DNA from: Blepharisma stoltei | Lineage: Eukaryota > Ciliophora > Heterotrichea > Heterotrichida > Blepharismidae | Direction of reading: 5' to 3' | Assembly: GCA_914767885.1 (NCBI GenBank) | Contig: CAJZBQ010000023.1 | Span: 747,501 to 811,500, forward strand | DNA length: 64,000 nt | The notes under the pieces: generated by a model | What the model saw: only the letters and a program-made list of their open reading frames with translations | The model's database searches: none | Told to the model about the DNA's origin: nothing | Position numbers and translations under genes: made by a program | In this document: piece after piece, positions 10,025-21,471 of the stretch | Numbering within the stretch: position 1 is the first letter of the stretch | Layout of the letters: the number at the start of each line of letters is the position of its first letter

Positions 10025-13000
10025 ATGAAAATACTGTATTTTCTTTTGCTTTTATATTTAGGCTTCTGCTTTGAATATATTCTACACTTCAATTATTATG
10101 ACACCCGCATCAGCCTGCTCTCAAAACTCCCTCCCCAAGCACAAGCAACAATTATTGTTGAGCATGACCCATCTCAAATGGAAGCAGTCTCAGACTTTCT
10201 CCTCATAATTTCAAATGAAGAGCTGGATTCATCGACTTTGCCTGATTTAAAAGGCATTTATCTTCAAAAGAGTTATACATAAAAATGGCGACCACGTGCC
10301 ACCCGACCTTTCGACCCTATTTCCTCAACATATGTATGCAACGGTCCAGTGGTGGGGATATAGGTCAAAAGAGGCGGAACCCTTTATGTATGTCGGGCTA
10401 TGTTTTTACTCGGGACCCAGGGATCTAATCCATGAGGCTCGGACTTTCTCCTCTGGAACAACCATTGGAAAGGACAAGATCGGCGATAGCCCCGAGCGGA
10501 AGCTGATTCCCACGAACAAGACTCGAGAGATAGCATTTGTCCAACGAGAAACTGGGAGTTTCGAGCCAGGTAGTTGGCTCTTAGGCTCTAGAGGTCATGG
10601 AAGCCAAGAATGCTTCGCGCGAATCCCTTGTTTGAGGCAGCAAGGAGGGTGCCAAACGGGACTCCTCAGTGAGCGATGAGTGTGTATGGGTGCAAATCCC
10701 CGGTCCTGCTAGGCAAAGAACTTTAAATTATTTATCTTCAAAAGAAAATTAACAGAAAAACCCTTGCTTCTCAGTCACAAGGAAAAAGCCGTCGATTAGA
10801 AGAAGTTTTACCGATAAAATATTTATGGGATCAGAATAAGAAAGGAAAAGGCGTAAAACTAGGGATCCTTGATTCTGGGATTAATAGCGCAGATCTTAGT
10901 AAAATTCTGATTGAAGGGTGTATAAATTTTACAAATGATCTTGATTGCGAAGACAGCACAGGGCATGGAACTTTTATGGCATCACTTATATCAAGCACAC
11001 AAGATGGGTGTTTAGGGATCGCCCCAGAGTCAACTTTGTATATTTTAAAGGTTTTCGAGGATTCTGAAGAGTCATATACATCGTGGTTTCTAGAAGCTTT
11101 TAATTATGCAATACAGCATGATATATAGCAATTTCACATATATAAAACCGATAATATGGAGTATTAATTATATTTTTATGTAAAAAATTAGATATTTGCC
11201 TGTAGATTAGAATTGAATTTTTTAAAAATGAATAAAAATTCTTAGCTTATCGACTGGAGGAATAGATTTTTCTGATACACCTTTTGTAGTGAAAATAAAA
11301 GAGCTTGTAGAGAACGGAATTACTATTATATCAGCTGCAGGAAATGATGGGCCAGGATTTGGGACATTAAGTAATCCTGGAGATCAGCCTGAGGTGATAG
11401 GAGTTGGCGGATTAGACGAATCTGGAGAAAAAGTAGCTGACTTTAGTAGCAGAGGACCTACATTGTGGGAAATGAGAGGTGGAATGGGGAGGTTTAAGCC
11501 TGATATAGTAACTTATGCGTCAAATATAAGAGGCTATGTCGGCGGCAAATGCTCGTCAAGTTCTGGGACATCAGTTGCAACACCAATTGTTGCTGGAAGC
11601 CTTGCATTAATATATAACGAAACTTATTCTCCTGGACTGATAAAGCAAGCCTTAATCCATTCTGCTGAAAAACTGCCTAAATTTTCTATATTTGAGCAAG
11701 GTGCTGGAAAACTCGACATTTTAAATGCAGAAGAATATTTCCAAAAACCAAAAAATATTTCATCATTCCCTCCAAATTTCAGCAATAATGATGAATATTT
11801 TTACCCATATAATTTACAAGGACTGTAATTTCTACTTAGACATGCAGATGGGTCTGCTTTAATTTTAAATTTCACAATATTTCATCCTAATGAATCATCT
11901 GCTGCTTTATCTTTATATTCAATTGAAAAAAGCTCGTATAGCCTAGAAATAAATATAGAAATCGCCAATTTTTCTGCATATACTGCATCTGTAGGTGTTT
12001 TTGTATTTTTAAATCATTATCATGCTGATTCTTTGCACGCTACAATTAATTTACAAAGCGATGATTTTAATTTATCAATCCCCCTTAATTTTAAAACAAG
12101 CTTGGTTCCTGAAAAGGAGTTTAGAGTTTTATGAGACTTGAGCCATAATTTAAAATACCCAGAAAATGGAATTGTTATAAGAGATGAAGAAGAAGACAAC
12201 TATTTATTTGACTGAAGAGGAGACCATCCTTTTACCAATCATTTGCAGCTATATGATTATATAGTTTCATTAGGCTATACTGTTGATTTTTTATACACAG
12301 ATTTTTCTTGTGTGAAATCTAATTTATACTCTACATATCTAATAATTGACCCAGAGCTCCCATTTACTGATTATGAAATAGCCTAATTTTATTGGCTATT
12401 AAGCTTGTTTATACTCAGCATATACGAATTTTAATAGAAAATAAAAAAATTAATCATTATAAAGATTTACAATCAATTTAATTAAATATAAAAAAAATCA
12501 GATACGATGTTGACATTTCTGGGATTTCCCTCATAATTTTTGCAGACTGAGGAGACCATAAATCTCTTTCAAATCAGCTAAAAAAAGCAAATTTAACGTC
12601 AGGAATACCAGGATCAAACATTTTTACAATAAACGAGCTTTTGTCTCCATATTTCATGGAGTTTGGAGCATCAAGAAGCTACTCAGGCGACGGATTTTAC
12701 ACATCTAAACATTTCTCAGTAAGTTTTCACTATAGTTTATGCAAGGATCTGAAATCACACGATTTCCTGCTGATGGATATTTAATATCCCAATCATTTAT
12801 AGATCCAAAAACAAGCAAATCAAGAGAGATGGGGGTGATTGGTCTAATTGATTTTGATGTCAGCCGTATTGCAATAGTAGGAGATTCCAGCTGCTTGAAC
12901 CCAGATTTATCGAATTATGACTGTTTATGGCTTATGGAAGAATTATTGGAATTCACAGCGCAAGGTAACTCTGTAGTTGACAATTGGTTTAAGCTACCTT

Positions 13001-13335
13001 ATGACTATGATATTCATATTGAAGAAGATGATTATGTCACTTGGGTATATCCAGCACCAATTTCAGAAGAAAGGGTAAGAAATCTTAAGTCCTTAGGGAT
13101 AGAAGAGGAAAAAGTGGTAAATCATGAAACTGAATGGCATGAAATGACGCAGAAAAAATTGAGGACTTGGAGCCCATTTAGGCCTGATGCCGATAATATA
13201 GACTTGGTCAAGGTCGTCCAATTTATTGTGTCAGGAATTTTAATATTGCTACTTGGAGTTCTGTATTTTTCAAGAAAAAAGCCAGTTCAGCACCCATTGA
13301 GAAGACTTAAACCAATTTCAGTAGCTTCAGTTTAA
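10025..13335 (+). CDS. MBTPS1: site-1 protease (S1P/SKI-1-like subtilase)
   Basis: Joined length 2586 nt, 861 aa (human S1P is about 1050). Signal peptide, then a subtilase domain with Asp in LGILDSGIN, His in GHGTFMASL and Ser in GTSVATP, all intact, and the oxyanion Asn in SAAGNDGPGFGTLSNPGDQ. The downstream part (VLWDLSHNLKYPENG, FDWRGDHPFTNH, SLIIFADW, GDSSCLNPDLSNYDCLW) follows the S1P-specific C-terminal region, followed by one TM segment near residue 825. The family cleaves membrane-bound precursors in the Golgi lumen. Interruptions: retroposon 10271-10729, IES 11126-11234, 15-nt intron 11825-11839, IES 12381-12490, 17-nt intron 12719-12735. Confidence 0.93.
10271..10729 (+). mobile_element. 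SINE-like retroposon IES, 459 bp
   Basis: Perfect 15-bp duplication ATTTATCTTCAAAAG (10256-10270, 10730-10744). Starts near AAAAATGGCGACCACGTGCC; a B-box-like GGGTGCAAATCCCC lies at 10689-10702. Removal restores KGIYLQKKINRK in the S1P prodomain. Confidence 0.9.
11126..11234. other. short TA-bounded IES, 109 bp
   Basis: Interrupts the S1P catalytic domain; removal joins NYAIQHDI to KILSLSTGG, matching the conserved IDVLNLSIGG segment. Confidence 0.85.
12381..12490. other. short TA-bounded IES, 110 bp
   Basis: Removal joins FTDYEI to KKIRYDVDISG in the S1P C-terminal domain, as in human EEIAKLRRDVD. Confidence 0.85.
12719..12735 (+). other. 17-nt intron
   Basis: GTAAGTTTTCACTATAG between HFS and FMQGSEITRF of the S1P gene. 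Two bases longer than the usual 15 nt, required for frame. Confidence 0.65.
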
Positions 13336-13410
13336 TTTACAATTATTTTGTTAATATATAAATGTCTACTACAATATATGATTTTCATATAATAAACCCC
13401 CTTTTTTACA

Positions 13411-14435
13411 ATGGAACAGTCCTCTCGAGCAGAATTCAAAAGCAGAAATTCTCAGCTGACCCTTGAATCTGAGCAAGAAATAATTCATTTAAAAAAAGAA
13501 AACTCAGAACTCATAAACACACTGACTGAGCTCAGATGCCGAATCCAATCATTGCAAAAACAGAATGAAAATTTACAGAAATCTAATATTGTAGTCCCCT
13601 TTTAGTTTTCCAGTAGAAATTTTAAGCTATTAATTAGTAATAAATTTAAAGAGAACACAATACAGGTTTTCAAGAACAAATTAATAAGCTTATATATGAA
13701 GAGCAAGAAAGTTTTAATGCAAAAATCCAAATTACTATGGAACTTTCTGAATGCAGAAAAGAGCTAGCGGAAAAGTGTAAAGAAAATGAAGCGATTAAAC
13801 AAGGGAATTTAGACGCAAAAGAAATAATTGAGAAGTTAAAAGAAAGAAATGAGGAGGTAAGAAAAAGAAATGCAGAGCTAGAAAGCTTGTATTTGAAAAC
13901 AAAACAACAGCTGGAAATGAAAAATGAATTATTTGAAAAACAGACAAAAGGCTTAAAAGAGGATTACTATTTTAATGATTTTAACTTGAAAAGATCACTG
14001 AATTTTCAAGATAATGATAAAAGTGCTAAAAGAATAAAAAAATCTGAATCTCAAAGATTTAATTTTGATTCCCCAATATCAGATAGGTCGTCTCCTGATT
14101 TACAAAATTTGCTAGACTCTTATAAGTGTGAAATAATCCAAGCCAAGAAAACCATCAAAAACATGAAAAATGATGTCAAGCGTCTCCTTGGCTGGAAAAT
14201 CAATTATTTTGACAACATAATAAGCCTGACTCTCCTCTATTCCCAGCAAACCATCTCTTTAGAAAAAGAGCTCAAAAATGGCGAAAACACTTACACCCTC
14301 TTATATACAGAGTACATAAATAACGTCCTCTCAGTCTCAGAAATTTCAGACTATTTATACCGACATACGACTTATCCAGCCTTTTTTTCAGCTATTGCCC
14401 TTCACTCATATAAAATCGGTTTTGCTTTCCATTAA
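13411..14435 (+). CDS. coiled-coil protein, unknown
   Basis: Joined length 951 nt, 316 aa; starts 76 bp after the S1P stop. Residues 1-150 are heptad-rich coiled coil (LKKENSELINTLTELRCRIQ, ECRKELAEKCKENEAIKQGN), followed by a basic/Ser stretch (KSAKRIKKSESQRFNFDSP) and a second helical region with hydrophobic faces to the C-terminus. One IES (13589-13662) lies after residue 59. No known domain recognised; the end (LYRHTTYPAFFSAIALHSYK) is not membrane-like enough to call a TM segment. Confidence 0.75.
13589..13662. other. short TA-bounded IES, 74 bp
   Basis: Removal joins LQKSN to TGFQEQINKLI, restoring the coiled-coil register. Confidence 0.75.
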
Positions 14436-14471
14436 TGCCATAATTAATTTTAATTAAGTTGAAATTAATAA

Positions 14472-16404
14472 ATGAAGTTTTCTAAGCTAGAGCCACTTAC
14501 CTTACAAAAAACTGGACAAGTGCATAATTTATGAAAAGACATGCTGAGTCAAGAAGAAAAGTCTTATTTAAAGTAAAATTTTATTAGTTCTATTGACAGA
14601 GGATTATTGAAAAATACCATTTCACCAAATTGCTTGTCAAAACTAGCGATTTCTGATCATCAGACTATTGAGACGAAGACTTATGAAACTTTTTCTAACT
14701 CCTACTAGCCTGGATTGAACCTTTCGCGATTGCTTGATAGAGATGGGGCTAATATAATTTGAGGAAAAATATATCACCAAATATATAGCCCATACACCTA
14801 TATAGATTTCTTTATCGAACAGAATGTAATGGACGGTTGAATGACCAAATCAGACTATATCAAAGGGAAGAGCTGGATCTGTATATTTGGAAGGGCTAAA
14901 AAGTGACATGTTTTGGCAAATGTGAACAAAGTTGAAAAGCAAGCACGCCAATTTTTAAATGGCTTTATTATAAAATTTAGTTTTAAATTAAAATATCTTT
15001 TAAGTGACACTGATAAGTATCTTACCTATTTTTTCCTTCTTTTTATGAAATTAAAAAAGTCAAATTTTTAATAGATGATTTTCGATGAGAATTTCAACAT
15101 AAGCATCTATCTGCTATTTCTCTTTACTGCTTTTAAAAACCACAGCGACTCTTAATTTTTCATTGACATAAATTGCTTATGATGCAATACTATATTATAT
15201 GGATTTAGTATTGTACTTCAAAAATCAAATTTTTTAATTATAGTTATTTGTCTTAGTTATCTCTATAGCCTTTAAAGGTCGAAGCGACTCTGGAATTACA
15301 CTAGGAAATTAACTTATCGATATCTAATTTTCTATAATTCATAATAATATTTAATTTGAAAAAAAATAGGGAAAAATAGTTATAATAAAGCCATTCTAAA
15401 AATTGGCGTTTGCTTCTCAGCTTTGTTCACATTTGTCAACCATTTTTTTAAATGCCACTTTTTTTCCCTTCCTGGCATAAAGATCCAGCTCGTCCCTTTG
15501 ATAGAATCTGACTTGGTCGTTCAACTGTCATTACATTTTGTTCGATAAAGAAATCTATATGAATCTACTATAATCATATTACTATCAAATATAGGTAGTT
15601 AAATTTTAGGATATGCAGTGGGAGTGGATTTTATTTTTGACAGCATGAAAATTGGTCAATGAAGGATGGGGTGTTGGAATCATTCTATCAAGGATCGGGG
15701 GTAAGGAGTATGGCGTGCATATATTGGATAGAGCAAGGCTTTTTCAAAGTGAACCTACAAGTCCTGATTTTTTTCGTTGAAAAAGGTTCCATAACTGCCC
15801 CTGGGCCAATAGTTCTATTGCTTTAAGTCACAATCCAACACCTACTAAAGAATTAAGTAAAAAATTACTTACTCCCCCCCCCCCTCCGTGAGCGAACAAA
15901 AAAAATTTTGTTCGCTCACGGAGGGGTTTAATTTTTTTTTTAAAAAAAAATTTTTATATATAAATTTTATAAAAATATTTTTTTTTCGAAATTTAAAAAA
16001 ATCCTAATTTGCAAAAATGGAAGCAAATATTAATTTAATTTGCAAAATTTATGTTTTTAAAACGCAATTTGTTTAAAATTAAACAGAATTAGCTCTAGAT
16101 TTCATTATACTAATTATCACTTATATATCAAAATTTTTTTCCATTAAAAATTTTTTCTATTTAAAAAATTTTTGTTCACTCACGGAGGGTGGGTTTTTGG
16201 TCAAAAAATGGCGATTTTTCTAATGGTTTTGTTCGCTCACGGAGGGGGGGGGGAGTTAAAGATTCAAGTAAATTTTATATAGAGATAAAGCATCAAAAGT
16301 ATAAAAGCCAACAGCTAAGCTGTGAAAGGCTATCAGCTTTAAAAAAAGCTGAAGAGATAGAGTTTCATAGAAGAATTGAGCTTGAAAAAGAAAAATCCAA
16401 GTAA
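14472..16404 (+). CDS. small unknown protein split by composite IES
   Basis: Joined length 615 nt, 204 aa, not recognised. Segments: 14472-14572, intron 14573-14587 (GTAAAATTTTATTAG), 14588-14697, large IES 14698-15613, 15614-15871, MITE, 16259-16404. The protein starts MKFSKLEPLTLQKTG, has a Trp-rich middle with TGA-encoded Trp (WILFLTAWKLVNEGWG, FFRWKRFHNCPWA) and a charged C-terminal helix (KAEEIEFHRRIELEKEKS). The only support for the central join is that it keeps frame across TA repeats, so this model is weaker than its neighbours. Confidence 0.55.
14698..15613. mobile_element. composite IES with ~230-bp inverted duplication
   Basis: Left boundary TTTTC-TA-ACTCC, right boundary AGGA-TA-TGCAG. 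Two diverged inverted copies occur at about 14795-14980 and 15385-15560: each carries GAACAGAATGTAATG or its AAA variant, ATCAAAGGGA(A/C)GAGCTGGAT and AAATGTGAACAAAG. About 400 bp lies between them. Substitutions leave LNDQ(I/V)R(L/F)YQR(E/D)ELDLY nearly unchanged in one frame, so the arms may derive from an old ORF. No complete ORF remains. Confidence 0.6.
15872..16255. mobile_element. family-A MITE (IES), 384 bp
   Basis: TTA duplicated (15869-15871, 16256-16258). Left hairpin CTCCGTGAGCGAACAAA/TTTGTTCGCTCACGGAG; right end has CACTCACGGAGGG and, 60 bp on, GTTCGCTCACGGAGG then G-tract. Nearly identical to the copy at 32733, suggesting recent spread. Its right end reads open on the plus strand but is not a gene. 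Confidence 0.95.
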
Positions 16405-16587
16405 ATATTATTTAGGAGCTTAAATAGAAACTGCTCCTTACCTAGACTTTATGCTAAAAAACCATTTTAGTAAAAATTTATTAATAATATCAATTATTAA
16501 CCATAACATTAACTTATTCTTTAATTGGTTCTAATTTTCTTTAAATTTTCATTATTTTTACAAAATTCCAATAGATTTAGTGTATAA

Positions 16588-17649
16588 TTACATATTAATG
16601 AAAGTCTTGGGATCAAAATATTTCATTAAAGACTGCACTGAATTTATGTAGCTTTGATAATGTTTTGATGATTTTGAATGATCAATATGATTTATATAAG
16701 GATCAATCAAATTTTCCAGCTCAGGGTAATATAAAGGCCCTCTATTCAATCTTAAATATGCTAAAATCGGCTCAAACCTAACCGCGAAGTTTAAATAGGA
16801 AATTGAATGTGTGTACATCCCTTGGAGCTCTCAATTACTAGTAAATACCCCTGACCCAGGCAAAAACTTCTCATTTCTTCCTGAAGTAAAACAGAACTGT
16901 TTCTGATCAATATTCACTACATTCATATCAGCCCAAGGGTCTTGATCAATCATTTTTACCACACTCCTCTGCATAAGGCTAAACGGAGTCCTTATATCTT
17001 CATAATCTTTTGAAAAATTTGCCACAGACAAAATGGTAAAATTCCAATTTTTATTGGAAATAAAATTTTTTTCTTTGATAATCGAAATAGGACGGTTGTT
17101 AAAAGTTCTGATAAAAACTTCAGACTGTTCTGAAGAAATAATGGAATTTGATGTTATTAATAAATCTCCTGATAATAAAATAGCGTGGCCAATAGGTTTC
17201 TTTACAAGTTTATCTTGGTCTGATATTGAAAAAATGCTTACTTGTGTTTCTATAGCATGGTTTGGAGGATCAGGGTGTCTTAATGATGCCAATCCTCTTG
17301 GCTTTGGAGTTTCGTCTATTTTTTGGTATTTCTGTCTTTGGGAATCTTGATATCCATCAAGTTCTTTTAATAGTGAATTATTTCCAAGATTAGCGACCCT
17401 GAATCCATGTATGTGCTCTATTCCATAAGTAGGATCTTTTAATACAATCCCTTCATTTTTGTTGTCTTCTACTACTGAGCTTCTTATTCCTTTATCATTT
17501 TTGAGATTTTGAGACTTATTTTGAGAAGAATGAGGAGTAATGACACTTGCACCTAATTTTGCAAATAAATTCGATCTTTCGCCTTGATTTAGTTTTAACG
17601 CACTTTTAGAGGCTGAAGAATCTGTGAATAATGAGCTAGTTTCATTCAT
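16588..17649 (-). CDS. trypsin-fold protein lacking the catalytic triad
   Basis: Single uninterrupted 1062-nt frame (353 aa) with one TGA read as Trp (VFTSNWELQGM). The C-terminal ~200 residues follow the trypsin_2-type peptidase pattern: GHAILLSGDLLITSNSII where a protease has GSGFLI..LTNNHVI, WNFTIL where the catalytic Asp (LDYALV) is expected, and FLPGSGVFTSNWELQGMY for TLPGSSGSPVF..W.LVGLH. His, Asp and Ser all appear replaced. The N-terminal third is Ser/Asn-rich and likely disordered. Probably a non-catalytic, scaffold-like member; that is inference. Confidence 0.65.
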
Positions 17650-17762
17650 AATTTTATATGAATTTATAATAAATTTACAATTAATAGAAACTCTCCATAG
17701 AATTTTTATTCATTTATAAAAGAATATATTTAATTTATTATAAACGTTACAATTAATAAAAA

Positions 17763-20700
17763 ATGCTTTTAGGCTCTATTTTAACCGGGCATCAACCTAC
17801 TGAAAATCAGAATGAAGAATCCAAACAAGACCAGTATATTGGATTACAAACCAAATCAATGATGTCAGAAGAAGAGGGCCTACTACAAGCCCAGTCCGCA
17901 ATCCCTTCTCCAAAGCCAGAAGAGAAGTTTAAAAAGATGGAGAAAAATCAAGAAATAATTGCTTTGCTTGATGCAATTGAAGCTTCTGATGAAAACCTCG
18001 CCATAGAAATAGCATTTAATCAAAATTTCATTGAAAAAAATACAGAATTTGTAGAGTCCGGCAAAGCGGTTGTTAAATCACTCAGCTGTGGCATGGAAAA
18101 CCTAGCTCTTGAGCTATGTAAAATAGGCTATTCAGTTCCAGATGCAGAAATTATTAATGCTGTCCAAGCAGGTAAAGATAATCTGGCTCTTGAAATTATT
18201 CGTAAAAATTTGCATAAAAATGAATATCGTGAGCTCGTTTTGTGGTATTTAGCGTATAAAGATTCACTTTTTGCTTTAGATGAATTCTTAATCCAAAATC
18301 AAGATTTAAGAATATATGCAATAGGTGGGATAAAAATTCCAGAAGAAAGGAAAAAAATACATACAGACCTTTCATTAATATCAATTTCTCTTGGGCAGTC
18401 AATTTCTGCAGGCTTAGATTATGTTGCTTGCTATTTGCTTATGCTTTCTCCATCATCGCTTACTATAAGCTCCTTTAATGAAGCTATTGAGAAATGCTGT
18501 ATGGGAGTCTTAAAAAGGCTATGGACTGGCGATGTTTATCAGTCTAATATATCACTTATAAAAACAAGGAAAAAGAAATCAGAAATTTGGAACTCATTAA
18601 AGAATCAAGCGCTTACAATCGAAGAAAGGAAAATTTTATCAAAAGGGCTAAGGCTTTCAAAAATCATTGATTCTTTGGCATCGAAAAATAAACTTCATGA
18701 GATGAAAGAGCTAGTTAGTTGGCCTGGTGCGGCTAATGACGATGGAGTTATTCAAAAATTGATTAATTTAAGGCAGGAAGAAATTGCAAAAGAAGCTGCT
18801 AAGAAATGTACAATTGCGAGCGCAAAAGATTTTGTTGTTGCGTGGGATGCAGAGTATTATGATGTATGTGTGCTTTGCTTAAAATCAGAAGGTGCGATAA
18901 AGCAGCTTGAAATAGTTGAAATACAAGAAAAACTTGTGTCATTGCTAAAAAATGGAGAAACTTGTCTGAACGCAATCAAAATGTTAAGCAGAATTCCTCC
19001 TATATCTTGAAAATATAGCTTAACCAAAGATCTCTGCTTAAACATCCAAAACATAGCTAAGAGAAACGACGAAATCATTTTCTGCCCAGCGCCTTTGCTT
19101 TTCTGTGCCCTTGCAGCTGAGTTTTTATCAGTTCTAGGGAGGTCCTCTCTGCAGTATGAAAACCGATGCTTCTCCGCAGCAGAAAATATAAAGGATTTAG
19201 GAGTGTGCATAGAAGAATCACTTAAGGACGAAAATGAATTAAGATATTTTCTATTGCAAACTGACACTTTGGACAGGACAGCACTAAATATCATCACTGT
19301 AAATGGGTTTACTAATATGCTAGAAAGCGATGAAATAGGGACCATTATTACTAAACTCTGGATTGGGCCTAATAAAAATTATGGTTTAATAGGCGCTTCA
19401 GGGCTTTATGCATCACTTAACTCTCCTTCAGGCTCAGACGACGCAATGGGATTTTCCAGAAACATGGACAAAACTAAGCCATATTTATTCCATTATGTAC
19501 AATGGATCGACTCATGCAGCTTACGATTTAACTCCCAAGCCTTATCTACCGTATGCCTTGTGATCCTTTATCAAATTTTGATTTACAGCGCAATTCAAGC
19601 AGACGCGTTTTCAGACGTCGCAAGTGATCCTACAAGTAAGGTCTTTTTAAGGATAGCCCAATTTTGAATAGGCGGGATTCTTCTTGAGCATGTTCTGCAT
19701 TTTCTCTTTTCATTTAAAACTGGAAGAGTATACGAAATGGGCTTTAAAGTGTGGCTTGATATTTTTATATTTATAGACATGATTCTGATAATGATAGGCT
19801 TTCAAAACTATTATACTGGGGATGGGAATAAATTGGACTATATTGACCCTGCATTGTGCAATGCATGCTTGCATTCGATAATGATGATACTTATTTGGAT
19901 ACGGTTTATGTCAATTTTAATTACTACCAAGACTTTTGGGCCGTTTTTGAAAATGCTGATGCTTATGATTGGGAGAATTATTAATTTTTTTGTTGTCTAT
20001 TTTTGCTTGATAGTCTGCTCAGCAGCCATTTTTACTGCAATATTTAGTGAATCCAACCCGAATTTTTTGAGTTTTTCTACATCAATTAGAACATTATGTG
20101 CAGCGGCGCTTGGAACTTATGATTTTTTTGCATTTACCAAGCATATTGCGTTAGGTGGGGTTTTACTATCAATTTATCTTTTCTTGTCACTGGTTTTGCT
20201 GCTAAATTTACTAATCGCAATATTATTCAACGTTTTCTCAACGCTCATTGTCCAAGCAGAAAACAAGCATAGGCTGACGCTATCTTCATATTATGAGAAA
20301 TATATTTGGGATGAAAAATATGGAGTGCTTATATTGCTGCCTTCACCATTAAACTACTTAACACTATTAGTTTCTCCATTAGTTTTGTTTACAAGAAAAC
20401 CAGCTAAATATAACAATATTCTATGCAGAATTTTATTTATTTCCTTTGCCCTTATTATGTTCAGCATTTTTCTATCTGTCTCTATCTTAATGATCCCAGT
20501 TGTTTTTGTAAAAGGATTTGTAATTTATGGCAAAACAGGCAGAATGCTCAAGGAAAAGCGTCAAGTCAAAATTTTCAGTTCTCAAAGCGGAGATCTAGAC
20601 GTTCAAGAAGTAGAAAGATCAAAAATAACAAAATTCAGCAAATCAAAAACTTTTGCGTGGACTTTTATAGGCCTCCCATGGCTGATTTGGTCAGTTATAA

Positions 20701-21434
20701 AAGACTGTTTTTATTTTTGGGCACTTATGTATGCAGATCCTGAGTCAATAGTTGAAGAAAACGAAAAAGCGAAAATTGAAATGATTATAAATCATAGCGC
20801 TCTTAAAAGTATCCAAAAAACATTGAAAAGAATTTCATCACAAGACGTCACCGTAACTTTATTCATTGAAAAATGGCTGCCTATAGACCGAGAAATCCAA
20901 GTTTCTACATCTTTAAGAGAAGATGTCCGCAAACAATTGGCATTTGAATATTTCATGCAGTATGCGAATTCTCCAAGTGACCAAACAATTAATATCCAAA
21001 GGATGAAAAGGTTGCTGCCTAAAAAGCGAAATCATTTGTATTCAGAAGAGTATTTAATAAGGGCACGTCATATTAATATTCCAGCATTATTAAAAGGGCA
21101 TAAAAAATATCGGAGACAAATAGGGTCAATTTTTGCAATTAATTCGCATGCAGACAAAAAATATATTTTTATAAAATAAATTATGATAATCTCTTTAAGT
21201 AACTACCAAAAATGTCAGATCAATTTATCACAGGATACCCAAGAAGAAAAAGAGCAAAGCTTAGACCCTGAAGACATAGAAAACCTTCAAAGCTTAATAG
21301 AAGACTTAGAAGTAAAATTCAGCAAAACTCTCACAGACTGTTCATCCTTAAGAACTGCTATGGAAGAACAAAGCAAAATCATGAGAAGACCAGAGCGGAA
21401 AAAGACCACATTAATTGTTAAAGATATTTTATAA
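17763..21434 (+). CDS. TRP-like cation channel
   Basis: About 1209 aa if the 42-bp IES at 21164-21205 is removed. The long N-terminal half is helical, ankyrin-like repeats (SDENLAIEIAFNQNFIEKNT, AGKDNLALEIIRKNLHKNEY). From about residue 590 there are six hydrophobic segments; the pore region lies around TLCAAALGTYDFFAFTKHIA and S6 is LLLNLLIAILFNVFSTL, matching the TRP signature (LLNLLIAMM). TGA codons at 19007 and 19666 read as Trp. The C-terminal tail is basic then coiled (PEDIENLQSLIEDLEVKFSK). Ion selectivity cannot be told. No MITE or retroposon interrupts its 3.6 kb. Confidence 0.85.
21164..21205. other. possible very short IES, 42 bp
   Basis: Contains the in-frame TAA at 21177. TA-to-TA removal joins SHADKKY to QKCQINLSQ in the channel tail; since 42 is divisible by three, frame alone does not prove it. 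Confidence 0.45.
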
Positions 21435-21471
21435 TAAACCACTAGTTTTTGATAATCCATATTTTTGCAAT

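Noticed and set aside
10296-10679. 127-codon plus-strand open frame
   Set aside because: Inside the retroposon that splits the S1P gene; not conserved between family copies.
14709-15060. Possible transposase ORF reading through TGA
   Set aside because: Open for about 115 codons but it needs an internal TAG ignored, and the inverted copy shows frame-shifting differences; treated as decayed repeat.
16189-16260. Protein starting MGFWSKNGDF upstream of the 16259 exon
   Set aside because: This part is the right end of a MITE; the same sequence recurs at 33048 outside any gene.
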